This document shows positions 8,589 through 19,935 of a stretch of 64,000 nt of DNA, piece by piece. The stretch is from Levilactobacillus angrenensis. GTDB taxonomy: Bacteria; Bacillota; Bacilli; Lactobacillales; Lactobacillaceae. The translations under genes and the position numbers were made by a program. Numbering within the stretch: position 1 is the stretch's first letter; every line of letters begins with the position of its first letter. The notes below the pieces were generated by a model, which saw only the letters and a list, made by a program, of their open reading frames with translations, was not told the origin of the DNA and made no database searches. The stretch is taken from assembly GCF_003946085.1 (NCBI RefSeq), contig NZ_RHOB01000013.1, forward strand, positions 1-64,000. Direction: 5' to 3'.

Positions 8589-9839
8589 ATGCAAGCGGAA
8601 ATTATTGCGGTCGGAACGGAAATTTTATTGGGGCAAATCGTGGATACCAATTCGGCGTTTATTGCCCAAGAGCTCGCCCAAGCGGGAATTGAAGTGTACT
8701 ACCATTCATTGGTGGGCGACAATGCTGACCGCCTGACTGCGGTGGTGAACCAAGCCCGTTCGCGCAGTGATCTGGTGATTATCAGTGGCGGTTTGGGACC
8801 GACCAAGGATGACCTGACCAAGCAGACGGTCGCACATTTGCTGGGGGTCAAGCTGGTAGAAGATGAGCCGGCCATGGCGAAGATTCGCCAACACTTCTCC
8901 ACGGCGGACCGACCAATGACGCCTAATAACCGGTTACAGGCGCTTTACCCGGAAGGCAGCCAACCACTCAAGAATCGGACTGGAATGGCTGTAGGGGCCT
9001 TTTATCAGGATCCTAATGCGGCTGACATCATGTTATTGCCAGGACCACCTAGCGAAGCGGAACCGATGTTTGCGGAGCAAGGGGTGCCGTTGTTAAAGGC
9101 GACCTACCACCGGAGCGAATTTCTGGAGTCGCGCGTCTTGCGGTTCTTTGGCATTGGCGAAGGCAAATTGGTAACGGAACTGGCTGATTTGATTGACCAG
9201 CAGACCAACCCGACGATTGCGCCCTACGCTAAGGTCAATGAGGTCACGCTCAGACTGACGGCGCGGGCCCATGAAGAGGCTACGGCGGTCAAGTTGCTGG
9301 ATAAAATGACAGCGACGATTCAAGACCGGGTGGGTGACTACCTGTACGGTTTCGGCGATGACAATAGTTTGGCAGCCGTGGTCGTCAATGAAATGATCGA
9401 CCGACAACTGACGATTACCGGCGCCGAAAGCCTGACCGCTGGGAAATTCCAGAGCACGCTGGGGGATGTTCCGGGCGTCTCCGCAATCTTCCCTGGCGGC
9501 TTCGTGACCTATGCCAATGCGGCCAAGCACACCTTGTTGGGCATCCCACAAGAGATCATTGACCGAGATGGCGTTGTGAGTGCTGCGACGGCCCAACAAA
9601 TGGCGGAACGGTCGCGGGCGTTGCTGGACACGGACTTCTCTTTGAGCTTCACTGGCGTGGCGGGGCCAGATAGCCTGGAAGGGCATCCCGCCGGCACCGT
9701 TTGGCTAGGCTTAGCGCAACGCGGTCACGAACCCCGGGCACGGTTAGTTCACCTGACCGGTACCCGAGCAGCAATTCGCGAGCGGTCGGTCATGACCGGT
9801 TTGGACTGGTTACGGCGTGTGTTGAACGGAACAAAATAA
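8589..9839 (+). CDS. CinA family competence/damage-inducible protein
   Basis: CinA couples an N-terminal molybdopterin-binding-like domain (residues 1-170, with GTEILLGQIVDTN and SGGLGPTKDD) to a C-terminal CinA domain with nicotinamide mononucleotide deamidase activity (about 255-415, with TAESLTAG and GVAGP). It recycles NMN and is linked to competence in some Gram-positive bacteria. The full length of 416 residues fits. ATG follows AGGAGGGG by seven bases. recA follows after 90 bases, an arrangement conserved in lactic acid bacteria, although here recA has its own promoter and SOS box. Confidence 0.93.
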   Translation: MQAEIIAVGTEILLGQIVDTNSAFIAQELAQAGIEVYYHSLVGDNADRLTAVVNQARSRSDLVIISGGLGPTKDDLTKQTVAHLLGVKLVEDEPAMAKIRQHFSTADRPMTPNNRLQALYPEGSQPLKNRTGMAVGAFYQDPNAADIMLLPGPPSEAEPMFAEQGVPLLKATYHRSEFLESRVLRFFGIGEGKLVTELADLIDQQTNPTIAPYAKVNEVTLRLTARAHEEATAVKLLDKMTATIQDRVGDYLYGFGDDNSLAAVVVNEMIDRQLTITGAESLTAGKFQSTLGDVPGVSAIFPGGFVTYANAAKHTLLGIPQEIIDRDGVVSAATAQQMAERSRALLDTDFSLSFTGVAGPDSLEGHPAGTVWLGLAQRGHEPRARLVHLTGTRAAIRERSVMTGLDWLRRVLNGTK

Positions 9840-9843
9840 GGGG

Positions 9844-9893
9844 GAACTTTTGTTCTATTTTTACTTGCATTTTGCGAACAAAACCCGTATAGT
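9844..9893 (+). promoter_or_regulatory. recA promoter with LexA/DinR-type SOS box
   Basis: GAACTTTTGTTC (9844-9855) fits the GAAC-N4-GTTC core of the Gram-positive SOS box. Nine bases further lie TTGCAT (9865-9870) and TATAGT (9888-9893), spaced 17 bases, and a lone CGAAC half-site lies between them. LexA binding here would repress recA until DNA damage. Confidence 0.75.
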
Positions 9894-9929
9894 GTTACTT
9901 GAATATTGATGCACCAAAGGAGGATTTGG

Positions 9930-11063
9930 ATGGCTGACGAACGACAAGCGGCGTTGGACAAAGCGCTGAAGAAGATTGAAAAGGATTTTGGTAAAGGGTC
10001 GATTATGCGTCTGGGTGACAACAGTAATTTGGACGTAGAAACCGTTCCATCTGGCTCGTTGGCTCTTGATGTGGCCTTAGGTGTCGGTGGCTACCCTCGT
10101 GGTCGAATCGTAGAAATTTACGGTCCAGAATCATCTGGGAAAACGACTGTGGCGCTTCACGCGGTAGCAGAAGTGCAAAAGCGTGGCGGAACAGCTGCTT
10201 ATATCGATGCTGAAAACGCCTTGGACCCAGCTTACGCTACGGCGCTGGGCGTGGACATCGATCAGTTATTACTTTCCCAACCAGACACTGGCGAACAAGG
10301 TCTGCAAATTGCGGATGCCTTGATCTCTAGTGGTGCCGTGGACATCGTGGTTGTCGACTCTGTCGCTGCCTTAGTTCCGCGTGCAGAAATCGAAGGGGAA
10401 ATGGGTGACGCCCACGTTGGGTTGCAAGCCCGGTTGATGTCTCAAGCTTTACGGAAATTGTCTGGGACCATCAACAAAACCAAGACGATTGCCTTGTTCA
10501 TTAACCAGATTCGGGAAAAAGTTGGGGTCATGTTTGGGAACCCTGAAACCACGCCTGGTGGCCGGGCCCTGAAGTTCTACGCGACGGTCCGGCTTGAAGT
10601 CCGGCGGGCCGAACAGATCAAGGACGGGACCGATGTTATCGGGAATCGGACGCGGATCAAGGTCGTCAAGAACAAGGTGGCTGCGCCATTCAAGCGGGCC
10701 GAAGTCGATATCATGTACGGTAAGGGGATTTCTCAAACCGGTGAATTGCTCGACATGGCCGTTGAAAAGGATATCGTTGATAAGAGTGGGTCCTGGTACT
10801 CCTACGGGGATGACCGCATTGGTCAAGGCCGTGAGAATGCGAAGGGCTACTTGGCAGACCATCCAGACGTGATGGCCGAGGTCAATCAACGGGTCCGGGC
10901 AGCTTACGGTGTTGGTGAAGGCGACGATGCCGCTGACGATGGAAAGAAAGAGTCCACCGACAAAGCTGGCAAGAAGACTGATGCTAAGACCGATACCCCC
11001 AAAGGCAAAACCAAGCCTGAACAAAGCGAATTAATTCCGGACAACAAGTCTGGTCATAAATAA
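9930..11063 (+). CDS. recombinase RecA
   Basis: RecA coats single-stranded DNA, drives homologous strand exchange and triggers LexA self-cleavage. Walker A (GPESSGKT) is at residues 65-72, followed by the [14 protein letters not shown] Walker B region and the [10 protein letters not shown] loop. The C-terminal 50 residues form a Lys/Asp-rich tail typical of lactic acid bacteria. The ATG of MADERQ is chosen because AAAGGAGG lies six bases upstream; an in-frame ATG 24 bases earlier is not supported. A palindromic SOS box and promoter precede it. Confidence 0.98.
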   Translation: MADERQAALDKALKKIEKDFGKGSIMRLGDNSNLDVETVPSGSLALDVALGVGGYPRGRIVEIYGPESSGKTTVALHAVAEVQKRGGTAAYIDAENALDPAYATALGVDIDQLLLSQPDTGEQGLQIADALISSGAVDIVVVDSVAALVPRAEIEGEMGDAHVGLQARLMSQALRKLSGTINKTKTIALFINQIREKVGVMFGNPETTPGGRALKFYATVRLEVRRAEQIKDGTDVIGNRTRIKVVKNKVAAPFKRAEVDIMYGKGISQTGELLDMAVEKDIVDKSGSWYSYGDDRIGQGRENAKGYLADHPDVMAEVNQRVRAAYGVGEGDDAADDGKKESTDKAGKKTDAKTDTPKGKTKPEQSELIPDNKSGHK

Positions 11064-11068
11064 GCGTG

Positions 11069-11106
11069 AACACCAACTGGCCTCGTTGCCGGCTGGTGTT
11101 TTTTTG
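11069..11106 (+). terminator. recA terminator
   Basis: ACACCAACTGGC pairs with GCCGGCTGGTGT around a short loop and runs into T7. Confidence 0.9.
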
Positions 11107-11210
11107 TTTTGGCAGGAGGAGTGCGCAGTCCCGCGGTCGAGCAGTTGGCGAAACTTTTTATAAAATTACGAATAAATCCGGCCAGACCCACCAGTTTCCA
11201 GCGAGTTTAG

Positions 11211-11239
11211 TTGACAGCGTTCATGGCAACCATTAAAAT
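11211..11239 (+). promoter_or_regulatory. promoter of rny
   Basis: TTGACA and TAAAAT are spaced 17 bases, about 80 bases before the rny start codon. The leader contains no recognisable riboswitch. Confidence 0.7.
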
Positions 11240-11322
11240 TGAGTTTGTGTCAGTTATCAAATCAACATCTTAAAAAAGTCTGATTTTAAATTAGTCATTT
11301 TTGATGATGCGGAGGTGGAATC

Positions 11323-12882
11323 ATGAGTGTTCCAAGTATAATCCTCGCAATCATCGCTATCGTTGTTGGTGTTGTGGGCGGGTATTATTTGCGTAAATCT
11401 GTCCATGAAAAAAAGCTAGATGCGGCTAAGTACACTGCTGAAGGTGTGCTGGCTGAAGCTAAGAAGCAAGCTGAGACTGCGACCAAGGAATCCTTATTGG
11501 AGGCCAAGGAAGACAGTCATAAGTACCGTGCAGAGGTCGAAACCGAGCTGAAAGAACGTCGTGCCGAAGTTCAGAAGCAAGAAGACCGCTTGATTCAACG
11601 GGAAGAAACGTTAGACCGGAAAGACAATTCCTTAGAAAAACGTGAAAACTCTTTGAATCGTCGGGACAAGAAGCTGAGTGCTGAAGAGCAGAATTTAGCC
11701 AAAAAGCAGCAACAAGCAGACTCACTGATTGAAAAACGCCAGGCTGCGGTGGAAGCCGTAGCTGCTTTATCCCAGGAAGATGCACGGGGCCTGATTATTT
11801 CTGAAGCCAAGACGGCTTTGGCAGGCGAACGTGCCAAAATGATTAAAGAAAGCGAAGAGACGGCTCGCAAGACGGCCCAGGCAAATGCCAAGGACCTGAT
11901 TGTCTCCGCCATCCAACGGAGTGCCGCTGATATGGTCACCGAAACCACGATTTCCGTGGTCACGTTACCTAACGACGACATGAAAGGCCGCATCATCGGT
12001 CGCGAAGGGCGGAATATTCGGACGTTAGAGACTTTGACCGGGATTGACCTGATCATTGATGATACGCCGGAAGCCGTCGTCTTGAGTGGCTTTGACCCGT
12101 TACGGCGAGAAGTTGCCAAGATTGCCTTAGAGAAGTTGATTCAAGACGGTCGGATTCACCCGGCCCGGATTGAAGAAATGGTCGCCAAAGCCAAGAAAGA
12201 ACTGGACGAACACGTCCGGGAGCTTGGCGAGCAAGCTACCTTTGACCTCGGGATTCATTCCATGCATCCCGAATTGATCAAATTGGTTGGGCGCTTGAAC
12301 TTCCGTATTTCTCATGGGCAAAACGCGTTGGCCCATTCAATCGAAGTTGCCAAGATCACTGGGGTCTTAGCGGCTGAACTAGGTGAGGATGTTACGTTAG
12401 CAAAACGTGCAGGATTGTTACATGATATTGGCCGCGCTGCTGAGCATGAAGATGATAGTTCTTACATCACGACGGGCATGGAACTGGCGAAGAAATACCG
12501 GGAAAGTGCTGTGGTGGTTAACGCTATCGCTGCTCAAGCAGATCAAACGGCTCCGCAATCCGTTATTGCGGAACTGGTCGGGACCGCTGATGTTATTTCA
12601 GCGACGCGACCAGGCGCACGCTCCGATTCTCTGGAAAGCTACATCCACCGGTTGGACAAGCTGGAAACCATCGCCAATTCATTTGACGGCGTGGATCACA
12701 GTTTTGCCATTCAGGCGGGTCGAGAGGTTCGAGTCATTGTGCGGCCTGAGAAGATTTCCGACACGGATGCCGTTGTCTTGGCACGTGACATTAAGAAACA
12801 AATTGAAGGCGACTTGGATTATCCAGGTCACGTCAAAGTTTCCGTTATCCGGGAAGTCCGGTCAGTTGAATATGCGAAATAA
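11323..12882 (+). CDS. ribonuclease Y
   Basis: RNase Y is the membrane-tethered endoribonuclease that starts bulk mRNA decay and processes selected operons. It has one N-terminal transmembrane helix (residues 4-24), a long charged coiled coil (about 30-200, with repeated KREN and NRRDKK segments), a KH RNA-binding domain with [12 protein letters not shown] near residue 225, and an HD domain with HSIEVAK and [12 protein letters not shown] supplying the metal ligands. The length of 519 residues is standard. ymdB follows, and the two are neighbours in Bacillus too. Confidence 0.97.
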   Translation: MSVPSIILAIIAIVVGVVGGYYLRKSVHEKKLDAAKYTAEGVLAEAKKQAETATKESLLEAKEDSHKYRAEVETELKERRAEVQKQEDRLIQREETLDRKDNSLEKRENSLNRRDKKLSAEEQNLAKKQQQADSLIEKRQAAVEAVAALSQEDARGLIISEAKTALAGERAKMIKESEETARKTAQANAKDLIVSAIQRSAADMVTETTISVVTLPNDDMKGRIIGREGRNIRTLETLTGIDLIIDDTPEAVVLSGFDPLRREVAKIALEKLIQDGRIHPARIEEMVAKAKKELDEHVRELGEQATFDLGIHSMHPELIKLVGRLNFRISHGQNALAHSIEVAKITGVLAAELGEDVTLAKRAGLLHDIGRAAEHEDDSSYITTGMELAKKYRESAVVVNAIAAQADQTAPQSVIAELVGTADVISATRPGARSDSLESYIHRLDKLETIANSFDGVDHSFAIQAGREVRVIVRPEKISDTDAVVLARDIKKQIEGDLDYPGHVKVSVIREVRSVEYAK

Positions 12883-12889
12883 GTCAGAG

Positions 12890-12919
12890 AAGCTAGGCCA
12901 TTGTGGTCCTAGCTTTTTT
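12890..12919 (+). terminator. rny terminator
   Basis: AAGCTAGG pairs with CCTAGCTT and a T6 run follows. Confidence 0.85.
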
Positions 12920-13157
12920 ACGTCTGGTTGAGGATGGCAAAACGGTCTTGCGAGGCGATGAGACCAGCTTTGTCCGCGAACAGCGCCCCAACCCATCGCA
13001 GGCAATCAGCGTGAACAATCTCAGCGGAAGGCTCTGATTTAGCGTGGGCGAATTTGACCGGCGCAGAATCAGGCGAAGCATGGTAAAATAGAGTTTATTT
13101 AATGAACTGGTCAACAGACCAGGTGGGCCGAAAAACGGTCTAGATAGGGGAACGAAG

Positions 13158-13952
13158 ATGCGAATTCTGTTTGTTGGTGACGTTGTGGGTAACATTGGTG
13201 TGGACATGATCCACGAGTATTTGCCACAGCTCAAGCGTGACTTGAAACCGCAAGTCACCATCGTTAACGGGGAGAACTCAACCCCGGTTGGTCGCGGTAT
13301 CAGCCAAAGTATTTATAAGCAATTATTAAAGGACGGCGCCGACGTGGTCACCATGGGGAACCATACCTGGGACAACGCGGAACTGTATGATTTCATTGGC
13401 GGGGCCAATCGCTTAGTGCGACCGGCCAACTTCCCGGGGGATACGCCGGGACAAGGCTGGACCAAAGTCAAGGTCAATCAACAGGTTTTGGCGGTAGTCA
13501 ACCTGCAAGGGCGGGTCTTCATGAATCCCATGGACGACCCTTTTGCTAAGATGCAAGCCCTCTTGCCCGAACTGGACACGGACTTTGTCTTCGTTGACTT
13601 TCACGCGGAAACGACCAGTGAAAAACGGGCCTTTGCCATGCGTTTTGCCGGCCAACTCTCCGCAGTCGTCGGCACCCACACCCACGTGCAGACCAGTGAC
13701 GCGCAAGTCTTGAAGGGCGGCACTGCCTTTATGACGGAAGCCGGCATGACCGGTCCCGCCGACAGTGTGCTGGGAATGCAAGCCGACAGCGTGATCGAAC
13801 GCTTTGAAAATCAGCGACCGACGCGTTATACCGTTCAAGCGGCCGGCCCCGGCTTGTTATCTGGTGCCGTGATTGACATCAACGACAAGACTGGGCACGC
13901 TTCGAGCATCAAGCCCATCTTGATCAGCCCACAACACCCGTACCAGAGCTAG
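13158..13952 (+). CDS. YmdB-type metallophosphoesterase
   Basis: YmdB proteins are binuclear-metal phosphodiesterases that hydrolyse 2',3'-cyclic nucleotides in vitro and, in Bacillus, affect biofilm, sporulation and RNase Y-linked expression. Metal-binding motifs are clear: GDVVG at the N terminus, [20 protein letters not shown] and GTHTHVQT. The length of 264 residues is normal. It lies between rny and mutS as in related genomes. ATG follows an AGGGGAA site. In the gap before it (12920-13157) no other gene is seen. Confidence 0.92.
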   Translation: MRILFVGDVVGNIGVDMIHEYLPQLKRDLKPQVTIVNGENSTPVGRGISQSIYKQLLKDGADVVTMGNHTWDNAELYDFIGGANRLVRPANFPGDTPGQGWTKVKVNQQVLAVVNLQGRVFMNPMDDPFAKMQALLPELDTDFVFVDFHAETTSEKRAFAMRFAGQLSAVVGTHTHVQTSDAQVLKGGTAFMTEAGMTGPADSVLGMQADSVIERFENQRPTRYTVQAAGPGLLSGAVIDINDKTGHASSIKPILISPQHPYQS

Positions 13953-13980
13953 GAAAAAACGGAAGGATGAACCATTTTTC

Positions 13981-16668
13981 ATGACGAAAACAAAGATGAC
14001 GCCCATGATGGTGCAGTACCAAAAAATCAAAGACCAGTACCCCGATGCCTTCTTGTTCTATCGGTTGGGCGACTTCTATGAAATGTTTAATGAAGACGCG
14101 GTCAAAGGCTCACAACTGCTTGAGTTGACGTTGACCACGCGTAGTCACAGCGCCAAGAACCCGATTCCGATGTGTGGGGTACCGCACAAGGCCGTCCAAA
14201 ACTATATTGATATTTTAGTCGACCAAGGCTATAAGGTCGCCATTTGTGAACAGATGGAAGACCCCAAGTTGGCCAAGGGCATGGTCAAACGCGAAGTGAT
14301 CCAACTGGTCACCCCAGGGACGCAGACCGATACCGGAGCCGCGGGTGCCAAGCGTAACAACTATTTAACAGCGCTGACCATGAGCACCAAGTCACACTAC
14401 GGGTTGGCCTACACCGACCTGTCGACCGGGGAACTCAAGGCCGCCGAAATCACGGGGGATGACCCCGTGATGAACGAACTGATGAGCCTGCAGACCAAGG
14501 AAGTGGTGGTCGACACCACGATTGACGACGACTTGAAGGCCCGGATGAAGCAACTGGGCTTGATGATTTCTAATCAAGCGGACGTCCAGGCCAGTGCCGA
14601 GGTCAGCTACGTTGAACAAGACCTCACGAGCGACCTCTTGCAACAGGTCGTGGGGGTCTTGGTGACCTACGTTACGGTGACGCAAAAGCGTAGTCTGGCG
14701 CATCTCCAGCGCGCAGTGGCTTACCAGCCCAAGGCGTTTTTGAAGATGGACCATTCCTCACAAAGTAACTTGGAAATCACCCAAAACTTACGGACCAAAA
14801 AGAAATCGGGGACACTCCTGTGGTTGCTGGACCAAACCAAGACGGCCATGGGCGGCCGGTTACTCAAACAGTGGCTGGATCGGCCTTTGATCGACCGACA
14901 CCAAATTGAAACGCGTCAAGCCAAGGTCGGGGCCTTACTCGACCACTATTTCGAACGCAACAATTTGCAAGAAGAACTGGTCAAGGTGTACGACTTGGAA
15001 CGCCTTGCCGGCCGTGTGGCGTTTGGTAGCGTTAATGGCCGTGATTTGATTCAACTGCAAACGTCATTGGAACAGGTCCCGCAGATTCAGCACACCATCG
15101 AAGAACTGGGCGAACCCGTTTTTGATGACACGCTGGCCGGACTGGACCCCGTGGACGACGTGGCTGACGCGATTCGCGAAGCCATTGTGCCAGAGCCGCC
15201 CATCTCCGTTTCCGACGGTGGGGTGATTCGCGACGGATTCAATGCCCAACTGGACGAATACCGTGACGCCATGCGCAACGGGAAGACCTGGCTGGCCGAA
15301 ATGGAAGCCCACGAACGCGCAGTCACGGGCATCAACAATTTAAAAATCGGCTACAACCACGTCTTTGGCTACTACATTGAAGTCACCAAGGTCAACTTGG
15401 ATAAGCTACCAGCCGACCGGTACGAACGGAAACAAACACTAGCCAACGCCGAACGGTTCTCCACGCCTGAGCTCAAGGAAAAGGAACGCTTGATCTTGGA
15501 GGCCGAGGAAAAATCGGTCGCGTTAGAGTATAAGTTATTCGTCGACCTGCGCGAACAGGTCAAGGCGGCGATTACACGGCTGCAGAAGCTGGCGGCGACG
15601 ATTGCGGCGTTAGACGTGCTCCAAAGCTTCGCGGTAGTCAGCGAAGACTATCATTTTGTCAAGCCAACGTTGGTCAGTGGCCATGCCTTGAAAATCGTGC
15701 AGGGCCGTCACCCCGTCGTGGAAAAGGTCTTGGGTCGGCAGTCATACGTGCCTAACGACGTCACGATGGATACCGACACCAATATCTTACTGATCACCGG
15801 GCCGAACATGTCCGGAAAGAGTACCTACATGCGGCAACTGGCCTTGACCGTCATCATGGCGCAGATGGGCTGCTTTGTGCCAGCCGAATCGGCGTCAATG
15901 CCCGTGTTTGACCAGATCTTCACGCGGATTGGGGCGGCCGATGACCTGATTTCAGGTCAAAGTACCTTCATGGTCGAAATGCAAGAGGCCAATCGCGCCT
16001 TGAGTCAGGCCACCGCCAACAGTTTGATTTTATTTGATGAAATCGGCCGGGGGACGGCCACCTATGATGGGATGGCGTTAGCCCAAGCCATCATTGAGTT
16101 CGTCCACAACCGGGTGCACGCCAAGACGCTGTTTTCGACTCACTATCACGAGCTGACGGCCTTGGACCAATCCTTAAAACAATTGCGCAACGTCCACGTG
16201 GGCGCTGTGGAACGCGATGGCGACCTGGTCTTCTTGCACCAAATGCAACCGGGACCGGCCGACAAGTCCTACGGGATTCACGTGGCCAAGTTAGCGGGGA
16301 TGCCGACCAAGCTGTTAGACCGTGCTGAGGTCATCTTAGAACAATTGGAGCAAACGGCCGAAGACCAACCTGCCGTGGCACCGGAAGCGGCCCAGACAGC
16401 ACCACAGGCCCCAGAACGACCGGCTGAAGCCGAGGTTGCGGCATCATCAGCCGCGCCAGCCCCAGTTCAGTCGGCGGCACCAACCGAAGAAGCGGCTGCG
16501 GCCGTTGCGACGGATCAACAGTTGTCCTTGTTCACGGATGAGCCAGAACTGAATCCAGCCCAAGCCAAGGTGCTCAGCCAGATCAGCGACTTGAACCTCA
16601 TGGGCATGACCCCCATGGCCGTCATGAACCAGGTCTACCAATGGCAACAAAAGCTGGCGAAAAAGTAG
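13981..16668 (+). CDS. DNA mismatch repair protein MutS
   Basis: MutS recognises mismatches and small loops and recruits MutL. The mismatch-probing Phe-Tyr-Glu is at residues 32-34 and Walker A (GPNMSGKST) begins at residue 607, followed by [16 protein letters not shown]. All five domains are present in 895 residues. Between the ATPase and the C-terminal oligomerisation segment (about residues 798-845) lies an unusually alanine/proline/glutamate-rich linker, longer than in most homologues and probably disordered. The gene is separated from mutL by 550 bases of intergenic repeats rather than being tightly linked. Confidence 0.97.
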   Translation: MTKTKMTPMMVQYQKIKDQYPDAFLFYRLGDFYEMFNEDAVKGSQLLELTLTTRSHSAKNPIPMCGVPHKAVQNYIDILVDQGYKVAICEQMEDPKLAKGMVKREVIQLVTPGTQTDTGAAGAKRNNYLTALTMSTKSHYGLAYTDLSTGELKAAEITGDDPVMNELMSLQTKEVVVDTTIDDDLKARMKQLGLMISNQADVQASAEVSYVEQDLTSDLLQQVVGVLVTYVTVTQKRSLAHLQRAVAYQPKAFLKMDHSSQSNLEITQNLRTKKKSGTLLWLLDQTKTAMGGRLLKQWLDRPLIDRHQIETRQAKVGALLDHYFERNNLQEELVKVYDLERLAGRVAFGSVNGRDLIQLQTSLEQVPQIQHTIEELGEPVFDDTLAGLDPVDDVADAIREAIVPEPPISVSDGGVIRDGFNAQLDEYRDAMRNGKTWLAEMEAHERAVTGINNLKIGYNHVFGYYIEVTKVNLDKLPADRYERKQTLANAERFSTPELKEKERLILEAEEKSVALEYKLFVDLREQVKAAITRLQKLAATIAALDVLQSFAVVSEDYHFVKPTLVSGHALKIVQGRHPVVEKVLGRQSYVPNDVTMDTDTNILLITGPNMSGKSTYMRQLALTVIMAQMGCFVPAESASMPVFDQIFTRIGAADDLISGQSTFMVEMQEANRALSQATANSLILFDEIGRGTATYDGMALAQAIIEFVHNRVHAKTLFSTHYHELTALDQSLKQLRNVHVGAVERDGDLVFLHQMQPGPADKSYGIHVAKLAGMPTKLLDRAEVILEQLEQTAEDQPAVAPEAAQTAPQAPERPAEAEVAASSAAPAPVQSAAPTEEAAAAVATDQQLSLFTDEPELNPAQAKVLSQISDLNLMGMTPMAVMNQVYQWQQKLAKK

Positions 16669-16689
16669 GTTATCGATAAAGGTGGCGGT

Positions 16690-17170
16690 TAATTTGCCGC
16701 CTGCGGCTGCCAGGGTTCCGCCTGCTATGGGGAACGGCTCCAGCCTGAGAAACGGGCTTCCGCCTCGCTTCAAAGCCTCGCCCAACCCGCGAGTCTCTGA
16801 AGTCGTCCCACGCTGTAGGCTGAGACAAAACCTCAGCCAACACCGTCGACACAGCTGGCTACACCCTGGCGACCTCCGGCTAGATTGTCTGCCAATGGTT
16901 ACGTGGCAATAAACCGATTTCAACTATGCTGTCGGTGGCTAACTCAGTCGTTGCTGACTATTACTATCGTAGCCGAGAGTTCGCCAAATATGGGCTCAGC
17001 CGTGGGAGTTCCCTTGGCGGTACGGTTCATGCCGCTTAGGGAACTGGCGTCTTTGAGACGCGGGCCACCGGCTCAAAGCGAGGCCGAGACCGCTTCTCAG
17101 GCTCGGTCCGGTCCGCCCACCGCGTTCCAGTCCCATATTTGGCGAACGGTAGGCGGACATTTTGGCCAAT
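16690..17170 (+). repeat. intergenic structured repeat, copy B (two parts)
   Basis: The mutS-mutL gap holds two repeat pieces. The first (16700-16800) has GGTTCCGCCTGCTATGGGG and CTCCAGCCTGAG, shared with the 28.4 kb (inverted) and 40.7 kb copies. The second (16970-17165) is a core unit: GTAGCCGAGAG, stem arm TTCGCCAAATATGGG, inner hairpin AGTTCCCT/AGGGAACT, GGTCCGCCCACCGCG, and the exactly complementary arm CCCATATTTGGCGAA. No gene is present. Confidence 0.8.
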
Positions 17171-17220
17171 TTTGAACTAACAACACAAGTTTAAGCAGAA
17201 AAAGAGAGGAAGGGTCGTTG

Positions 17221-19230
17221 ATGACCAAGATTCATGAACTAGCGTCGGTCTTAGCCGACCAAATTGCCGCGGGTGAAGTGGTTGAACGGCCCGCATCCGT
17301 GGTCAAGGAACTGGTTGAAAACGCCGTGGATGCCCACAGTACGCAGATCGACATCACGGTGGAAGAGGCTGGTTTAAAGCTGATTACGGTCGTCGATGAC
17401 GGCGATGGCATCGCGGATGAAGATACCGAGATGGCTTTCAAACGTCATGCGACCAGTAAGATTACCGACCGCCGCGACCTGTTTCGCATCAAGTCGCTGG
17501 GGTTTCGGGGTGAAGCGTTGCCAAGTATCGCTTCCGTGGCGGACGTCACGTTGACGACTTCGACCGGTGGCGTGGGGACCTTGATCCACAATGTCGGTGG
17601 GATAATCCAAGAGCACACCGCCGCGGCCGCTCGTAAAGGGACCACGGTGACGGTGCGTGATTTATTCGGCAACGTGCCCGCCCGGCTGAAATACCTGAAG
17701 TCACCGGCAACCGAACTGGCCCGGATTACGGACATTGTGAACCGCTTGGCGTTGAGTTACCCGAACGTTGCGTTTTCACTGGTCCACAACGGTCGTGAAT
17801 TGACCCGGACGACGGGACGCGGGGACTTACAACAGGTGATTGCCGGCATCTACGGTGTGCAGAGTGCCCGCAAGATGGTGGCCATCAACGGTAAGAACCC
17901 GGACTTTCAGGTCAAGGGGTATGTCAGCTTACCTGAATTGACGCGGGCCAGTCGCCAGTACATTTCGCTACTGCTAAACGGACGCTACATTCATAATTTT
18001 CAGCTGAGCAAGGCCCTGATTGCGGGGTATGGCTCCAAGCTGATGGTGGGGCGTTACCCGTTGGCCGTGCTGGATATCACCATGGACCCGTTGCTGGTCG
18101 ACGTTAACGTACACCCGACCAAGCAAGAGGTCCGCATTAGCCAGGAACCCGAATTGACCCAGCTGATTCAAGACACGGTCTTCAAACGGCTCTCGCAAGA
18201 AAATTTGATTCCCGACGTGTTCGACGAAATCCCGCAAAAGAAGCGCGAGGCCCGGACGACAGACCAACTGACCATGGCCCTAAACGATGTGTCGGCTAAA
18301 TACGACATGTCGGCGCACCACACGCAACCAGCGCCGCAGCCGACTGAAAGTGCGGCGCCCACACCAGCGCCGGCGCAAACAACGCCGACACCAGCTGCGG
18401 GTCCTCAGCCCCTGCAAACGCCAGAAGAGGTTCCGGTCGAGCCAGTGGTCATTCACGACAAACACGACTTTGGGTTACCCGCCGCGCAGGCGTTTGATGC
18501 CAAATACCAAGCAGAACAGGTGGCCGCACCACTCGGCCGCGCAGTGACCTCTGCCGCGACGCCGACGCCCACGCTGGCAAGTGCCCCGTTGACCGCACCA
18601 ACGCCACCTGCACAACGGTTTCCTCAGTTGCGGTATCTGGGTCAGGTCCACGGCACGTATCTGTTGGCCGAGGCCGATGACGGTTTGTATTTGATCGACC
18701 AACATGCCGCTCAAGAACGGGTGAACTATGAGTTTTACCGTCAAGCCATCGGTGAGGTCAGCGACGATGAACAGAAATTATTGGTGCCCATCGTGCTGGA
18801 TTACCCGACGACCGACGTCTTGGAGTTGACCAACCATTTGGCAACATTGGCGAGCGTTGGTATTCATTTGGAATCCTTTGGACCGAACAGCTTCATCGTC
18901 CACGAACATCCGACCTGGTTCAAGGCCGGCCAGGAGACGGACACGATTAAAGAAATGATCGACTGGGTGCTAAAGGACGGCAAAATCAGCGTGGCGGCCT
19001 TCCGCGAAAAGACGGCCATCATGATGAGTTGTAAACGCGCCATCAAGGCCAATCACCATTTGGACGACCAGCAGGCCCGCGCGTTGCTGAAAAAGCTGGC
19101 GACGGCCGAAAACCCGTTTAACTGTCCCCACGGGCGACCGGTGCTGGTCCATTTCACCGATCAGGACTTGGAGAAGTTGTTCAAACGCATCCAAGATCCA
19201 CACCACTCGGGCGACGACTGGGGCGAGTAG
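17221..19230 (+). CDS. DNA mismatch repair endonuclease MutL
   Basis: MutL couples mismatch recognition to strand removal. The N-terminal GHKL ATPase carries [27 protein letters not shown] and GFRGEAL. The C-terminal domain has the endonuclease motif [12 protein letters not shown] starting at residue 493, plus [10 protein letters not shown] and CPHGRP zinc-site motifs, so this is the nicking type of MutL found in bacteria without MutH. A long Pro/Thr/Ala-rich linker (about residues 355-460) joins the domains. ATG is preferred over the adjacent TTG; the ribosome site is GAGAGGAAGG. Confidence 0.97.
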   Translation: MTKIHELASVLADQIAAGEVVERPASVVKELVENAVDAHSTQIDITVEEAGLKLITVVDDGDGIADEDTEMAFKRHATSKITDRRDLFRIKSLGFRGEALPSIASVADVTLTTSTGGVGTLIHNVGGIIQEHTAAAARKGTTVTVRDLFGNVPARLKYLKSPATELARITDIVNRLALSYPNVAFSLVHNGRELTRTTGRGDLQQVIAGIYGVQSARKMVAINGKNPDFQVKGYVSLPELTRASRQYISLLLNGRYIHNFQLSKALIAGYGSKLMVGRYPLAVLDITMDPLLVDVNVHPTKQEVRISQEPELTQLIQDTVFKRLSQENLIPDVFDEIPQKKREARTTDQLTMALNDVSAKYDMSAHHTQPAPQPTESAAPTPAPAQTTPTPAAGPQPLQTPEEVPVEPVVIHDKHDFGLPAAQAFDAKYQAEQVAAPLGRAVTSAATPTPTLASAPLTAPTPPAQRFPQLRYLGQVHGTYLLAEADDGLYLIDQHAAQERVNYEFYRQAIGEVSDDEQKLLVPIVLDYPTTDVLELTNHLATLASVGIHLESFGPNSFIVHEHPTWFKAGQETDTIKEMIDWVLKDGKISVAAFREKTAIMMSCKRAIKANHHLDDQQARALLKKLATAENPFNCPHGRPVLVHFTDQDLEKLFKRIQDPHHSGDDWGE

Positions 19231-19310
19231 CAACAAACTGCCCACACAACCGGCAAATGTGGTACAATTTAAAAAGCAAACATATGTTTTCTTAAAGGAG
19301 ATTAATGGGC

Positions 19311-19916
19311 ATGTATGAATACCTTCACGGCACGATTGCGGCGGTCTATCCAGACCACGTGGTCGTGGACGTTAACGGCGTCGGCTACTTGGTCAACACG
19401 GCCAATCCGTACCGTTACGCTGCGGGGACTAAAGCAGTGACGATTTACGTTTATCAGGCAGTGAGCGACACGGCACAGACGCTGTATGGTTTCGCAGATT
19501 TTGCGGAAAAGCAGCTCTTTTTGAAGCTGATCAACGTAAACGGCATTGGTCCCAAGAGTGCGCTGGCAATTCTGGCCAATCCCGACCATCAAGGACTCAT
19601 GCTGGCCATCAAGACCAACGACGTGAGCTTCTTGACGAAGTTTCCGGGGATTGGTAAGAAGACGGCGGGGCAGATTGTCTTGGACCTGCAAAACAAGTTG
19701 GATGACCTGGCACCGGCCGACGATGGGACACTGTTTACGCCCGAAGTCGCCACGGGTGACGGGCAGAATCCAGAACTAGACGATGCCGTGGCGGCATTGA
19801 CCGCGCTGGGATACAAAGCCGCGGCGGTCAAGAAGATCACGCCCAAGTTACGGCAATTTGCCGGCAAAGATACCAATGATTATTTAAGCGAAGGCTTACG
19901 TTTACTGACGGAATAA
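19311..19916 (+). CDS. Holliday junction helicase subunit RuvA
   Basis: RuvA binds the Holliday junction and loads the RuvB motor for branch migration. The N-terminal OB fold (MYEYLHGTIAAVYPD), two helix-hairpin-helix motifs (NGIGPKSALAI and PGIGKKTAGQI) and a C-terminal RuvB-binding domain are all visible in 201 residues. Two ATG codons are possible, four and ten bases after AAAGGAG; the second matches the conserved MYEY start and is used. ruvB starts 19 bases downstream. Confidence 0.96.
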   Translation: MYEYLHGTIAAVYPDHVVVDVNGVGYLVNTANPYRYAAGTKAVTIYVYQAVSDTAQTLYGFADFAEKQLFLKLINVNGIGPKSALAILANPDHQGLMLAIKTNDVSFLTKFPGIGKKTAGQIVLDLQNKLDDLAPADDGTLFTPEVATGDGQNPELDDAVAALTALGYKAAAVKKITPKLRQFAGKDTNDYLSEGLRLLTE

Positions 19917-19935
19917 GACGAAAGGAGGCTGACCC

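Noticed and set aside
9093-9686. Minus-strand frame opposite cinA
   Set aside because: It is the antisense shadow of a well-supported gene without a ribosome site.
9871-9890. Second SOS box inside the recA promoter
   Set aside because: CGAAC is present but the right half (CCCG) does not match GTTC, so it is only a half-site.
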